Shown here: positions 8,503 to 17,896 of the stretch, piece by piece
Numbering within the stretch: position 1 is the stretch's first letter
Layout of the letters: every line of letters starts with the position of its first letter
Assembly: GCA_022825505.1 (NCBI GenBank)
Contig: JAJDWR010000071.1
Coordinates: 1-37,104, forward strand
Reading direction: 5' to 3'
Length of the DNA stretch: 37,104 nt
From: Gammaproteobacteria bacterium
GTDB taxonomy: Bacteria; Pseudomonadota; Gammaproteobacteria; Steroidobacterales; Rariloculaceae
The notes under the pieces: model-generated
What the model was told of the DNA's origin: nothing
What the model saw: only the letters and a program-made list of their open reading frames with translations
Databases searched by the model: none
Position numbers and translations under genes: made by a program

Positions 8503-10125
8503 ATGGGCCGCCTGAGGCAACTGGCCAGGCTCCTTGCCATCCAGCGCACGCTGATGCGGCACGGGCTCGACGACTTTGTCTGGGCAACCCACCTGTTCAG
8601 GCCCGTCGGCTGGTTGCGCACACTTCTGCCGAAACGATCCCGTCACGCGCCCCTGGGGGCAAGAATCCGCGTGGCCCTGGAAGAACTCGGGCCCATCTTC
8701 GTGAAATTCGGCCAGGCTGTGTCGACCCGGCGGGACCTGCTGCCGGCAGACATCGCCGACGAACTCGCGAAACTCCAGGATCAGGTGCCGCCGTTCGCCA
8801 CCAGTGAAGTGCTGGACATTCTCGCCGAGGCGTTCGGCCGCCCGGCGGACGACGTATTCCAGGAGTTCCAGCGGACACCGCTGGCGGCGGCTTCGGTGGC
8901 GCAGGTCCACGTCGCACGGCTGCACGATGGCCGGGAAGTCGTGGTCAAGGTCCTGCGCCCGGGAGTCCACAAGTCGGTGCGTAAGGACCTGGCGGTGCTC
9001 TACGCCATCGCCGAACTCGCCGAAAGGTACTGGTCCGATGCGCGGCGGCTGCGCCCCCGGGAGGTAGTGCAGGAGTTCGAGGCAACGCTCTTCAAGGAGC
9101 TGGACCTGATGCGCGAAGCGGCCAACGCGGCCCAGCTACGGCGAAATTTCGAAGGTTCCGCCACACTCTACGTGCCGGACGTGTACTGGAACTACTGCCG
9201 TTCCAACGTCCTGACCATGGAGCGAATTGCCGGTGTGCCGATCAGCGACCTGGAGGAACTGCAGTCCCGCGGCACCAACATCCGTCGCTTGGCCGAAAAC
9301 GGCGTCGAGATCTTCTTCAACCAGGTATTCACCCACAATTTCTTTCACGCGGACATGCATCCGGGGAACATCTTCGTCGACGTGACGGATCCGGAGCAGC
9401 CGCGTTACATTGCCGTCGATTTCGGCATCGTGGGCACCCTGAGCCCGCGGGATCAGCATTACCTGGCCGCCAACTTTCTCGCCTTCTTCAAGCGCGACTA
9501 CTACCGCGTGGCCCGGCTGCACGTGGATTCCGGCTGGGTCCCGCCGAATACGCGGGTGACGGAACTGGAAGCGGCCATCCGCGCGGTCTGCGAGCCCATC
9601 TTCAACAAGCCTCTGAAGGACATCTCGTTCGGGCTGGTGCTGCTGCGCCTGTTCCAGACGGCGCGCCAGTTCGACATGCAGGTGCAGCCCCAACTGGTAC
9701 TGCTGCAGAAGACACTCCTGAACATCGAGGGCCTGGGCCGCCAGCTCTACCCGGAGCTGGACCTGTGGGCCACCGCCAAGCCGGTGCTGGAGAAGTGGAT
9801 GGCCCGGCGCACCGACCCGCGCACGCATCTTCGGCAGTTGCTGGAGAACTGGCCACGCGTGGCGGAGGATCTGTTGCTGGTGCCCGAGGCGATCCAGCAG
9901 GTACCGCGCCGTGCCGCCGAAAGCGGCGATCCGTTGGCCGACGCTGCTCCCGGGTCCGGCCCTCCCGAACGTGCCGGTAACCCGGCCGGCCTTCATGCTG
10001 TCATCGCCGGCGGCGCCCTCGCCATCTGCGGCGTGCTCTGGCTGGGGCTCGAAGCGGCGCCCACCTGGCCCGGCTGGTCTGCCGCCGGACTCGGTGTCGC
10101 CCTGTTGTTCCGTTCCGCCGGCTGA
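8503..10125 (+). CDS. ubiB: Ubiquinone biosynthesis regulatory kinase-like ATPase UbiB
   Basis: Atypical protein-kinase-like (ADCK/ABC1) membrane ATPase needed for ubiquinone synthesis. Visible hallmarks are the KxGQ motif in [16 protein letters not shown] (68-71), the alanine-rich loop AAASVAQVH (about 128-136), the Lys in VVVKVLRPG (149), [12 protein letters not shown] and the DFG motif in VDFGIVGT. The C-terminus carries two hydrophobic segments. The start at 8503 ([17 protein letters not shown]) aligns with the E. coli N-terminus and gives 540 residues against 546. An ATG at 8476 would overlap ubiJ. Confidence 0.96.
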   Translation: MGRLRQLARLLAIQRTLMRHGLDDFVWATHLFRPVGWLRTLLPKRSRHAPLGARIRVALEELGPIFVKFGQAVSTRRDLLPADIADELAKLQDQVPPFATSEVLDILAEAFGRPADDVFQEFQRTPLAAASVAQVHVARLHDGREVVVKVLRPGVHKSVRKDLAVLYAIAELAERYWSDARRLRPREVVQEFEATLFKELDLMREAANAAQLRRNFEGSATLYVPDVYWNYCRSNVLTMERIAGVPISDLEELQSRGTNIRRLAENGVEIFFNQVFTHNFFHADMHPGNIFVDVTDPEQPRYIAVDFGIVGTLSPRDQHYLAANFLAFFKRDYYRVARLHVDSGWVPPNTRVTELEAAIRAVCEPIFNKPLKDISFGLVLLRLFQTARQFDMQVQPQLVLLQKTLLNIEGLGRQLYPELDLWATAKPVLEKWMARRTDPRTHLRQLLENWPRVAEDLLLVPEAIQQVPRRAAESGDPLADAAPGSGPPERAGNPAGLHAVIAGGALAICGVLWLGLEAAPTWPGWSAAGLGVALLFRSAG

Positions 10126-10130
10126 GTCCA

Positions 10131-11348
10131 ATGAAAAGAGAGCTTCCGGCGCGTGAGTTCGCCCTGCTGATCGCCATGCTCACGGCCATGGCCGCGATGG
10201 CTATCGACGCCATGCTGCCGGCGCTTGGCGAGATCGGCAGCGAGCTTGGCGTTGTGCGGGAAAACAATCGGCAACTGGTGATCTCCGCGCTTTTCCTGGG
10301 GCTTGCTCTGGGGCAGATCGTCTACGGTCCCCTGTCCGACCGGTTCGGCAGGAAACCCGGCATGTACATCGGGCTCGGGCTTTTCGTGCTGGGTTGCCTG
10401 CTGTCCATGGCCGCGTGGAGCTACCCGGTGATGCTCGCCGGCCGATTCCTGCAGGGCATCGGCGCAGCCGGTCCGCGTATCGTCTGTCTGGCGCTGGTCC
10501 GTGACCGCTACGAGGGCCGCGAAATGGCCCGGGTCATGTCGTTCATCTTCGCCGTATTCGTCATCGTCCCCACGGTCGCCCCGGCCCTGGGGCAGGTGAT
10601 CCTGCTGGTTTCCGGTTGGCGGGCGATTTTCGGTGCGTTGCTGGCGTTCGCCGCGACCGCGTTGATGTGGTTCGCAATCCGGCAGCCGGAAACGCTGACG
10701 CCGGAACGGCGCGTTCCCTTGTCTATCGGTCCGCTTGCCGCTGCAGTCGGGGAGGTCGGCGGGAGTCGCCGGGCCGTGGGTTACACGGTGGCCACCGGGC
10801 TGGTATTCGGCGGCTTCCTGGGCTACCTGAACTCGGCTCAGCAGATATTCCAGGAGCAGTACCAGCTGGGCTCGCTGTTCCCGTTGTTTTTCGCGGTGCT
10901 TTCGCTGGCGTTCGCCGCGGCATCCTACCTGAACGGGCACCTGGTCATTCGCCATGGCATGCGCAAGTTGGCGGTTCGCAGCCTGATGGCTCTTTGCCTG
11001 TTGTCGGCCGGATTCCTGGTTGTTCTTGTTCAGATGCCGGGCGAGGCGCCTCTGTGGAGTTTCATGGCCTGGGGCGGGGCGGCATTCTTCTGCCTCGGCG
11101 TGGTCTTCGGCAACGTCAACGCCCTGGCCATGGAGCCGTTCGGGCACATAGCGGGCATCGCCGCCGCGCTGATCGGGTCGTTTACCACGCTGCTGTCGAT
11201 GTTGCTGGGCGGGCTGATCGGTCAGTTCTACGACGGCACGCTGATACCGCTGGTGGGCGGTTTCGCCTTTCTGGGGTTGGCCTCGCTGGGCGCCATGTCC
11301 TGGGCCGGCGGCGGCCGCAAGCCCGAGCAGCAGTTGTCTGCGCCGTGA
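10131..11348 (+). CDS. MFS efflux transporter, Bcr/CflA type
   Basis: A 405-residue major facilitator superfamily permease with about twelve hydrophobic segments. The conserved loop 2-3 motif A is present as YGPLSDRFGRKPGMYIG, and the segment AGRFLQGIGAAGPRIVCLALVRDRYEG matches the Bcr/CflA drug-proton antiporter group. AIDAMLPALGEIGSELG in helix 1 replaces the usual D-M-Y-L-P form. It starts 5 bp after ubiB, so it is probably the last gene of that transcript. The substrate cannot be told from the sequence. It converges on the acetolactate synthase-like gene. Confidence 0.85.
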   Translation: MKRELPAREFALLIAMLTAMAAMAIDAMLPALGEIGSELGVVRENNRQLVISALFLGLALGQIVYGPLSDRFGRKPGMYIGLGLFVLGCLLSMAAWSYPVMLAGRFLQGIGAAGPRIVCLALVRDRYEGREMARVMSFIFAVFVIVPTVAPALGQVILLVSGWRAIFGALLAFAATALMWFAIRQPETLTPERRVPLSIGPLAAAVGEVGGSRRAVGYTVATGLVFGGFLGYLNSAQQIFQEQYQLGSLFPLFFAVLSLAFAAASYLNGHLVIRHGMRKLAVRSLMALCLLSAGFLVVLVQMPGEAPLWSFMAWGGAAFFCLGVVFGNVNALAMEPFGHIAGIAAALIGSFTTLLSMLLGGLIGQFYDGTLIPLVGGFAFLGLASLGAMSWAGGGRKPEQQLSAP

Positions 11349-11388
11349 TTTGAAGTTTCAGGGTTGACGCCGTTCCGTACCCGCCGTC

Positions 11389-13044
11389 TCAGGCCATGGT
11401 CTGGGTCAGCACGCCCATTCGCCTTGTCAGTTCCAGGTTTTCCCGGTAATCGATGGGTACGACCACGAGGCTGGGGCCCTGTTCGCCGAACGCAGCCTCC
11501 AGTGCGTTCGCCAGATCCCGGCTGCGGGTGACCAGGTGGCCGTGCCAACCGAACGACTCCGCCAGCCGTAGCCAGTCGGGGTTTCCGAACCCGAGATTGG
11601 AATGCCGGTCGAAGTGGTCCTGCTGCTTCCACTGGATCAGCCCATACCCGCCGTCCTCCCAGACCATGACCACGATGTTGCTGTTCAGGCGCCTGGCGGT
11701 CTCCATCTCCTGCACGTTCATCAGGAAGCCGCCGTCTCCGGCGATGGCGAGAACCCTGTTTTGCGGATGGACCAGGTTCGCGGCAATCGCGCCCGGGAGC
11801 GCAAAGCCCATGGAGCAGAAACCGTTCGGAATCAGGCAGGTGTTGGGCTCGTCGCACTGGTAGTAGCGTGCAATCCACATCTTGTGCGCGCCGACATCGG
11901 ACAGCAGGAAGTCGCCCGGTCCCAGCGCGACCCGGACGTCCCAGAGCACTTTCTGCGGGCGAAGCGTGCCTTCGGTGTCGTCCCCGGCGCAGGCCGCAAA
12001 CTCCTCCAGCATCGAAGCGCGCTTTCGCCGCTGTTCGGAGAGATCCAGTTCCAGCGGCGGTCCCAAGGCCAGCCGCTCGTTGAACATCCACAATGTATGG
12101 GCGAGGTCCCCTACCAGTTCGACCTCGACGAGGTAGTGGTCGTCGATCTCCGCCGGAAGAAAGTCGGCGTGAATGATCCGCTTGTTCTTGTCGGGATTCC
12201 AGAGCCGGGGATGGTATTCCACCATGTCGAAGCCGAGCGAGAAGACGAGGTCCGCCTCGTCGATGACCAGCGTGGGCAGGTCCTTTGCACCGAGCCCGAT
12301 GGTGAACAGGCAGTAGTCGGCGGAGCGGTCGACGGCGCCCTTCGCCATGAAGGTGGAGAGCACGCCGATGCCGGTTTGCTCGCAGAACAGCCGGAGCTGC
12401 TTGCTTGCCCGCTTTCGAATGCAGCCGTTGCCCGCGAGGATGACTGGGCGCCGGGCGGACCGGAGCAGTTCGAACGCGCGATTGACTATCTTGTCGTCGG
12501 GCACGGGGCGACGGAATCGTACCGGCGTCAGCGGTTGGGCGTCCGTCTCGCGGCCGGCGATATCCTCCGGCAGTTCAACGTGAACGGCGCCCGGTTTCTC
12601 CGTACGCGCCACGCGGACGGCCTTGCGGATCACTTCCGGAATGGTGTCTTCGTGCAGAATGGTGGTGGCCCACTTGGTTACCGGACCGAACATCTCCACC
12701 ACGTCCATAATCTGGTGGGACTCCTTGTGCAGGCGGCGAGTGGATCCCTGGCCGGTCAGGACCAGCATGGGCGACCGGTCCATGTTCGAGTCGGCAACGC
12801 CGGTGATGAGGTTGGTGGCGCCGGGGCCGAGGGTTCCGAGGCAGCCGGCGGCCTGGCCGGTGAGCCGTCCGTAGGCCTCGGCCATGAAGGCGGCGCCCTG
12901 CTCGTGGCGGGTGAGAATGAACTGGATGGAGTCGGATTCCTCGAGCGAGAGGATGAAATCGGCGTTTTCCTCGCCGGGGACACCGAACACGTACTCGATC
13001 CCCTCGGCTTCCAGGCACTTGACCATCAGATCGGACGCTTTCAT
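11389..13044 (-). CDS. Thiamine-diphosphate acetolactate synthase-like enzyme (AlsS type)
   Basis: A full-length 551-residue ThDP enzyme. The N-terminal pyrimidine-binding domain shows VFGVPGEENADF, the catalytic Glu in RHEQGAAFMAEAYGR, and GCLGTLGPGATNLITGV. The C-terminal diphosphate domain has GDGGFLMNVQE and the metal-site Asp in WEDGGYGLIQWKQ, followed by FGNPDWLRLAESFG. These features match catabolic-type acetolactate synthase (pyruvate to acetolactate) better than the biosynthetic IlvB/IlvG enzymes, and no small regulatory subunit lies nearby. Other ThDP carboligases are possible. GGAG sits about 6-7 bp before the ATG. A small STAS gene lies just upstream on the same strand. Confidence 0.85.
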   Translation of the reverse strand: MKASDLMVKCLEAEGIEYVFGVPGEENADFILSLEESDSIQFILTRHEQGAAFMAEAYGRLTGQAAGCLGTLGPGATNLITGVADSNMDRSPMLVLTGQGSTRRLHKESHQIMDVVEMFGPVTKWATTILHEDTIPEVIRKAVRVARTEKPGAVHVELPEDIAGRETDAQPLTPVRFRRPVPDDKIVNRAFELLRSARRPVILAGNGCIRKRASKQLRLFCEQTGIGVLSTFMAKGAVDRSADYCLFTIGLGAKDLPTLVIDEADLVFSLGFDMVEYHPRLWNPDKNKRIIHADFLPAEIDDHYLVEVELVGDLAHTLWMFNERLALGPPLELDLSEQRRKRASMLEEFAACAGDDTEGTLRPQKVLWDVRVALGPGDFLLSDVGAHKMWIARYYQCDEPNTCLIPNGFCSMGFALPGAIAANLVHPQNRVLAIAGDGGFLMNVQEMETARRLNSNIVVMVWEDGGYGLIQWKQQDHFDRHSNLGFGNPDWLRLAESFGWHGHLVTRSRDLANALEAAFGEQGPSLVVVPIDYRENLELTRRMGVLTQTMA

Positions 13045-13122
13045 TTCGGGCTCCGTTTCCCACTGGGATTGGGGGAGCCTATCAATAGTTTCGACAGATG
13101 GCCGTTGAATCGTTCAAATCGG

Positions 13123-13470
13123 CTAGTGCACGGGACGGACCGCGCCGAGAGCTTCCTGCAGGGTGGCATACGTGGCAATGATCCGGCTGATTCCGGTCTT
13201 GCGCAATGTGCGGGCCAGCGGCGCCGACATCGAGCACAAGGCAAAACTTGCGTCCCGGGCCTTCTGCGACCGTGCGATCAGCAGGATGGCACGCAGCCCG
13301 ATACTGCTGAGAAAGAACAGCTCCCGGCAGTCGATGACGATCGGGCATTTGCGGCCGCGCACAGCCGATTGGAGGGCGGCTTCGAAATCCCGCACATTGG
13401 TGCCGTCGATGCGGCCTGTTGCCGTGGCGATCAGCACGTCATTCCTGAACCTGGCGTCAATGGCCATCAT
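13123..13470 (-). CDS. STAS-domain protein (anti-sigma-factor-antagonist-like)
   Basis: A 115-residue stand-alone STAS domain, as in anti-anti-sigma factors that are switched by serine phosphorylation. The predicted phospho-site loop reads FFLSSIGLRAILLI (Ser55/Ser56), matching the usual S-x-G-L-R pattern, and VIDCREL supplies the preceding strand. No partner anti-sigma kinase or phosphatase is present in the window, so the pathway is unknown. It lies 78 bp upstream of the acetolactate synthase-like gene on the same strand and could be co-transcribed. Tandem ATG codons occur at 13470 and 13467. Confidence 0.83.
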   Translation of the reverse strand: MMAIDARFRNDVLIATATGRIDGTNVRDFEAALQSAVRGRKCPIVIDCRELFFLSSIGLRAILLIARSQKARDASFALCSMSAPLARTLRKTGISRIIATYATLQEALGAVRPVH

Positions 13471-13674
13471 CGTCTGGATCCATCATCTGTGTATCGCGCA
13501 TACAAGAGCGTGGTCCTTCCCCGCACTGTAGGGTCGCTCGTGTACGTGCCGGTTGAATTGTCAGCGGTGAATCGCGCCTTGGGGCGGAGATCTCCGCTCA
13601 TCGACTCAATGGGATCCGTGCACGTCTCCGCCGAGCGGAAATTGGACCACCGTTGACCATATAAGTTCCGTATT

Positions 13675-13695
13675 GAGCGTGGATCGCCCACGCTC
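13675..13695 (-). terminator. Possible terminator hairpin after the CinA-like gene
   Basis: GAGCGTGG (13675-13682) and CCACGCTC (13688-13695) form a perfect 8-bp stem with a 5-nt loop, about 36 bp beyond the stop codon of the minus-strand CinA-like gene. A second weaker inverted repeat (GCAAC/GTTGC, about 13706-13722) lies between the two. There is no clear T-run. The rest of the 260-bp gap holds nothing I can assign. Confidence 0.45.
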
Positions 13696-13731
13696 CGTGG
13701 GAGGCGCAACCCCTGGTGTTGCTCCGGTGGG

Positions 13732-14466
13732 TCAGGCGGTTTCGGCGCCGAGTTTGGTCATGGTGGCGATGATTTCCTTGAGGACGCTGTCGACCAGGTC
13801 CGCGTCGGTGCCGCGGACTACGAGGTTGGCGCCGTAGCGGCGTTCGCGGAAGAAGGGGTAGCTGCCGATTTCTACCTGGGGATACTTGTGGACGATGGTC
13901 TCCAGCGGGGCGGCCAGTTCGCCTTCCGGGAGGTAGACGTCGACATTGCGGGAATGGATGGGCGCGCCGCCGGATAGCTCTTCGTCCAGGGTGGAGAACA
14001 TGCCGCGGGCCACGGCCGGAATGCCGGCCATGACGAAGACGTTTTCCATGCGAAAACCGGGTGCTCCGCTCAGGGGGTTGTCGATGAGGCTGGCTCCTTC
14101 GGGCACGTGCGCCATCTTCAGGCGCGCTGCGTTGAGTTCGAGTCCGCGCCTGCGGAGGCGTTGCACGGCTTCCTCATGAAGGACAATGTCGCGGCCGAAC
14201 GCGGCGGCGATGCACTCGGCGGTGATGTCGTCGTGGGTCGGGCCGATGCCCCCGGTGGTGAATACATACGTGTACGCGGCCCGGCACTCGTTCACCGCGG
14301 CGACGATGGCGGCCTTGTCATCCCGCACCACGCGGGCTTCCACCAGCGTGATGCCCTTGTCCGCCAACTCGGCGCCCAGGAACTGAAGGTTGGCGTCCTG
14401 AGTCTTGCCGGACAGGATTTCGTTGCCGATGATCAGCACGCAAGCGGTTGCGGCCAGAGTGTCCAT
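13732..14466 (-). CDS. CinA N-terminal/MoaB-Mog-like molybdopterin-binding domain protein
   Basis: A 244-residue protein made of the MoaB/Mog-type domain found at the N-terminus of CinA: LIIGNEILSGKTQDANLQFL, then VFTTGGIGPTHDDITAECIA, the family's most conserved segments. The C-terminal nicotinamide-nucleotide amidase domain of full-length CinA (over 400 residues) is absent. Stand-alone proteins of this kind are common in proteobacteria, where related domains act as FAD or ADP-ribose pyrophosphatases or bind molybdopterin; the activity here is not determined. It is divergent from ppk2 across 223 bp, which includes a CCGGCC/GGCCGG hairpin (14497-14512). Confidence 0.85.
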   Translation of the reverse strand: MDTLAATACVLIIGNEILSGKTQDANLQFLGAELADKGITLVEARVVRDDKAAIVAAVNECRAAYTYVFTTGGIGPTHDDITAECIAAAFGRDIVLHEEAVQRLRRRGLELNAARLKMAHVPEGASLIDNPLSGAPGFRMENVFVMAGIPAVARGMFSTLDEELSGGAPIHSRNVDVYLPEGELAAPLETIVHKYPQVEIGSYPFFRERRYGANLVVRGTDADLVDSVLKEIIATMTKLGAETA

Positions 14467-14689
14467 TTCTGCGTATGAAGCCTGTCAATGCGTTCCCCGG
14501 CCGACCGGCCGGACGGTCGAATCCTACACCATGTAGAGCTGGGGGTTTTCCACCGATCCTCTTGATTGGTCAGGCTTGAATGGAGTCGACCGGCCACTCC
14601 GGGTCGCGCCGGGCATCCGCGGGGCTCAGTGTCGGGGCGGCACCCGATCGGCTATTATCTTCAATCCGAATTCTGCGAGACACACAGAA

Positions 14690-15703
14690 ATGGCCCTCAA
14701 ATCCGATGCCGCCGGGAACGGGGAACCGTTGGAAATCGCGGGTTCCAGGGAGACCGGCGTGCCCGGCGACCGCAAGCCGGCAGACACCGAAAAGGCCGAA
14801 GCCTCGGCCGAGATGCCGGCAGGTTCCGCCAGTCGGCTGGCGGCTATCCGCAGGGACCGCGACTCGATCCGCCGGTTCTTCGAAACCGGAGAGTATCCCT
14901 ACAAGCAGAAGATCGGCCGCAAGTTCTATCAGCGGCAGAAAAAGGAACTGCAGATCGAACTGCTCAAGGTGCAGGAGTGGGTGAAGGCCAACGGTCGGAG
15001 GATCGTCATTCTCTTCGAGGGCCGGGACGCGGCGGGCAAGGGCGGGACCATCAAGCGATTTGCCGAGCACCTGAACCCTCGCGGTGCGCGCGTCGTGGCG
15101 CTGGACAAGCCCACGGAACGGGAACGGTCCCAGTGGTACTTCCAGCGCTACGTCCGGCATCTTCCGTCAGCCGGCGAAATCGTCTTCTTCGATCGCTCCT
15201 GGTACAACCGCGCCGGCGTCGAGCGGGTCATGGGGTTTTGCACGCCGAACGAGTATCTTGAATTCATGCGCCAGGCTCCCGAGTTCGAAAGGATGCTGGT
15301 GCGCAGCGGCATCATCCTCTTCAAGTACTGGTTCTCCGTGACCAGCGAAGAGCAGATCAGGCGCTTCGAGTCGCGCGAGACAGAGGCCCTGAAGAAGTGG
15401 AAAATCTCCCCGATCGACCGTCAGTCGCTCAAGATGTGGGATGACTATACGGACGCCAAGGAGGCGATGTTCTTCTACACGGACACGGCCGACGCACCCT
15501 GGACCATTGTCAAGTCGGACGACAAGAAGCGCGCCCGCCTGAACGCCATGCGGCATTTCCTCTCGCAACTTCCCTACCCGGCCAAGGACAAGGCGCGGGT
15601 CGGAAAACCCGATCCCCTGATCGTCGGCTCAAGCGGCGACGTGATCGCCAAGGACGATCACCTCTTCGACAAGACCGCCCACCCGGACCGCCGCCACACC
15701 TGA
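14690..15703 (+). CDS. ppk2: Polyphosphate kinase 2
   Basis: PPK2-family kinase transferring phosphate between polyphosphate and nucleotides. Visible features are Walker A GRDAAGKGG (111-119), the DKPTERERSQWYFQRYVRHLP lid region, and the Walker B segment FFDRSWYNRAGVERVMGF (166-183). The domain is a single copy, as in class I enzymes that mainly phosphorylate nucleoside diphosphates. The ATG at 14690 gives 337 residues with a polar N-terminal tail of about 50 residues before the conserved RRFFETGEYPYKQKIGRKFY. TATTAT at 14653-14658 is a possible -10 element, but no -35 stands out. The gene converges on the SNF2 gene. Confidence 0.92.
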   Translation: MALKSDAAGNGEPLEIAGSRETGVPGDRKPADTEKAEASAEMPAGSASRLAAIRRDRDSIRRFFETGEYPYKQKIGRKFYQRQKKELQIELLKVQEWVKANGRRIVILFEGRDAAGKGGTIKRFAEHLNPRGARVVALDKPTERERSQWYFQRYVRHLPSAGEIVFFDRSWYNRAGVERVMGFCTPNEYLEFMRQAPEFERMLVRSGIILFKYWFSVTSEEQIRRFESRETEALKKWKISPIDRQSLKMWDDYTDAKEAMFFYTDTADAPWTIVKSDDKKRARLNAMRHFLSQLPYPAKDKARVGKPDPLIVGSSGDVIAKDDHLFDKTAHPDRRHT

Positions 15704-15721
15704 CCGCGGGGAACAGGGGAC

Positions 15722-15752
15722 GGCGCTTCGAGATGCACGTCATCGAGGCGCC
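15722..15752. terminator. Hairpin between convergent ppk2 and SNF2 genes
   Basis: GGCGCTTCGA (15722-15731) pairs with TCGAGGCGCC (15743-15752), a 10-bp stem with one T-G wobble and an 11-nt loop. It lies between the stop codons of two converging genes and could act in both directions. There is no T-run on either side. Confidence 0.5.
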
Positions 15753-15774
15753 GTAAACGAGCCGGCCGCAGCGA

Positions 15775-17880
15775 TCAACCGTTACCTGTCTCCCGGCTGG
15801 GAGAGGCGGCGAAAAGCGCGTCCAGGTCCGCGTCGGTGATCCCGAGAGGGCCGCTGCCCGCGCCCTCGAACAGGGCGTCGGCCAGCGCCTGTTTCCGGGC
15901 CTGCATGCGCTGAATGGCTGCCTCCACGGTACTTTCGGCGATCAGCCGGTAGACGAAAACGGGCTTGTCCTGGCCGATGCGGTGCGCGCGGTCCATGGCC
16001 TGGCGTTCCACGGCGGGGTTCCACCACGGGTCGTAAACGATGACGGTGTCGGCCGCGGTCAAATTGAGTCCCGTGCCGCCCGCCTTCAGGCTGATCAGGA
16101 ACAGCGGTACGGCGCCGGACTGAAAGCGCGCGACCTGCCCGTCGCGGTCCCTGGTGCCGCCGTGGAGCATCGCGTAGTCCCAGCCCCGGCCCGCTATATC
16201 GGATTCCAGCAAGCGCAGCATCTGGACGAACTGCGAGAACACAAGCACCCGTCGCCCTTCGGCGATGAGCGATTCCAGCAACTCCAGCAGCCGCGTGCGC
16301 TTGGCGCTCGCCTTTACCTTGCGGGCCGCGTCCAGCTTCACGAGGCCCGGGTCGCAGCAGGCTTGGCGAAGCTTCAGCAGGGCGTCCAGGATCGCGATGC
16401 GCGACGCTGCCAAGCCCCGGGCTGCGACCGCTTCGCGCACGCGCGCGTCCATGGCCGTGCGGATGCTCTCGTAGAGCGCCGCCTGCCCGCCTGCCAGCGG
16501 CACGCGCTCGTCGATCACCGTCTTCGCGGGCAGCTCCGCGGCCACCTCCTCCTTGGTGCGCCGCATCAGGAATGGCTTGATGCGCGTCGAGAGCATCCGC
16601 TGGCGGGCCGCGTCGCCGTGTTTTTCGATCGGAGTGAGGTAGTTTTTCGTGAACTCCCTTCTCGCGCCGAGCAGCCCCGGGACAAGCCAGTCGTACAGCG
16701 ACCACAGTTCCTGCAGGCTGTTCTCCAGCGGCGTGCCGGTGAGCGCCAGGCGGTGGCGGGCGCGAATGTCCCGAATGCGTTTGGATACTCCTGCGGCCGG
16801 GTTCTTCACGGCCTGGGCCTCGTCGAGTACCGCAGTGTCGTACTCGTGCGCGAACAGCGCTTCGTGGTCGCGGTTCACGAGCGGATACGTCGTGACCACG
16901 AGATGGCGGTCCGGAATCTCCCCGAAGCGCCGCCGCCGTTGAGGCCCATGCAGCACCAGCACCTTGAGGCCTGGCGTGAATCGCTCGGCCTCGCGCCGCC
17001 AGTTGCCCACGAGGCTCGTCGGCACCACAAGCAGGCTTGGGCGCCCAACCTTGAGTTCCAGATGCCGGTGCGCAAGCAGCGCCAGCGTCTGCACGGTCTT
17101 TCCCAACCCCATGTCGTCGGCCAATACGCCGCCGAAACCGCTTTCCGACAGAGCTTTGAGCCACCCGAAGCCGGTGCGCTGGTAGGCGCGCAGTTCTCCG
17201 CGGAGCGGCGCCGGCGGCGCCACGTCCGGCGCGTCGGCCAACGCCCTCAGGCGAGCGCCAAGCTCCAGCAGCTCGCGCCCCCCTGTCCACCGCGCCCCGC
17301 ATCCTTCCAGCGCCTCGGCCAGATCGAACAGTCGCCCTGCCTCGGCGCGGTGAAACCCGATCAGCCCCTGCGCCTCCAAAAACGCCTCGGCGAAGCCCGC
17401 GAAACTCGACGCGTCGATCGCCAGGTAGGCGCCGTCGTCAAGCTCCGCGTGAAACAGCCGGCCGGCCAGGTGCCCTTCCAGGTCGAAGCCTGCCCGCAGT
17501 CGGCCCTGTTCGTCCACCGGCAGTGAGTCAACGAGCTGAACCACCAACGGCGCAATGTCGAATTGCGAGCCGTTGGCCTCAAGGCGCAGGCATAGCGAAA
17601 ACCAGTCCCGTTCCGAGGGCTCGACCGTGGCGGAAAACGACACGGGCCCGTCAAAGACGCGAAATGGCCAGGTATCGTCGATCCGGACGCGCCAGCCCGC
17701 CTGCCGCAGTTCGGTTACGGCCTGGGCGGCGAACCCGACGCCGGAGGTTGCGGCGGCCCCGTCCCCTTCCCTGAAGGCCGGCAGCACCACATCGGCGTCG
17801 CGCAGCCCCTCGGGCGGCGCGGCAGCGAAATACAGTCCGTGCGGCTCGCGCCCGCCGTGGCGTTCGCCCGCGCGGGTCAA
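15775..17880 (-). CDS. SNF2-family helicase, C-terminal part of a split SWIM-SNF2 protein
   Basis: Encodes the complete SNF2 ATPase core: DMGLGKTVQTLALLAHR (Walker A, 256-262), LLVVPTSLVGNWRREAERF, the DEAQ box in AVLDEAQAVKN, LTGTPLENSLQELWSLYDWL, then the C-terminal helicase lobe with LVFSQFVQMLRLLE, SLKAGGTGLNLTAAD and MDRAHRIGQ. About 220 residues with no known motif precede the core. Bacterial proteins of this group usually carry a SWIM zinc finger at their N-terminus. Here that part is in the adjacent upstream gene, out of frame. The first usable start codon after the in-frame upstream stop is a TTG at 17880 with no evident ribosome binding site. The frame is also open upstream of this TTG through GFYSFRPLILRDRAGES. 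Either a split gene, a recent frameshift, or an assembly artefact. Confidence 0.85.
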   Translation of the reverse strand: MTRAGERHGGREPHGLYFAAAPPEGLRDADVVLPAFREGDGAAATSGVGFAAQAVTELRQAGWRVRIDDTWPFRVFDGPVSFSATVEPSERDWFSLCLRLEANGSQFDIAPLVVQLVDSLPVDEQGRLRAGFDLEGHLAGRLFHAELDDGAYLAIDASSFAGFAEAFLEAQGLIGFHRAEAGRLFDLAEALEGCGARWTGGRELLELGARLRALADAPDVAPPAPLRGELRAYQRTGFGWLKALSESGFGGVLADDMGLGKTVQTLALLAHRHLELKVGRPSLLVVPTSLVGNWRREAERFTPGLKVLVLHGPQRRRRFGEIPDRHLVVTTYPLVNRDHEALFAHEYDTAVLDEAQAVKNPAAGVSKRIRDIRARHRLALTGTPLENSLQELWSLYDWLVPGLLGARREFTKNYLTPIEKHGDAARQRMLSTRIKPFLMRRTKEEVAAELPAKTVIDERVPLAGGQAALYESIRTAMDARVREAVAARGLAASRIAILDALLKLRQACCDPGLVKLDAARKVKASAKRTRLLELLESLIAEGRRVLVFSQFVQMLRLLESDIAGRGWDYAMLHGGTRDRDGQVARFQSGAVPLFLISLKAGGTGLNLTAADTVIVYDPWWNPAVERQAMDRAHRIGQDKPVFVYRLIAESTVEAAIQRMQARKQALADALFEGAGSGPLGITDADLDALFAASPSRETGNG

Positions 17881-17896
17881 CCTGCGCAGCAGCGCG

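Noticed and set aside
11600..11700. Possible loss of a ThDP metal ligand in the acetolactate synthase-like enzyme (WEDGGYG in place of WNDNAYG)
   Set aside because: The metal-coordinating Asp is kept; the changed residue before it is variable among acetolactate synthases.
11602..13656. Long plus-strand open frame across the acetolactate synthase-like and STAS genes
   Set aside because: It spans two well-supported minus-strand genes and shows no domain; a GC-rich shadow frame.
13686..13695. GCCCACGCTC shared with position 113-122 near repeat copy A
   Set aside because: Only ten bases match and the flanks do not align, so it is not a third copy of the two-hairpin repeat.
14515..14533. tRNA-like 3' end (GGTCGAATCC followed by CACCA)
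   Set aside because: No acceptor, D or anticodon arms can be formed upstream; the match is limited to a T-arm-like string.
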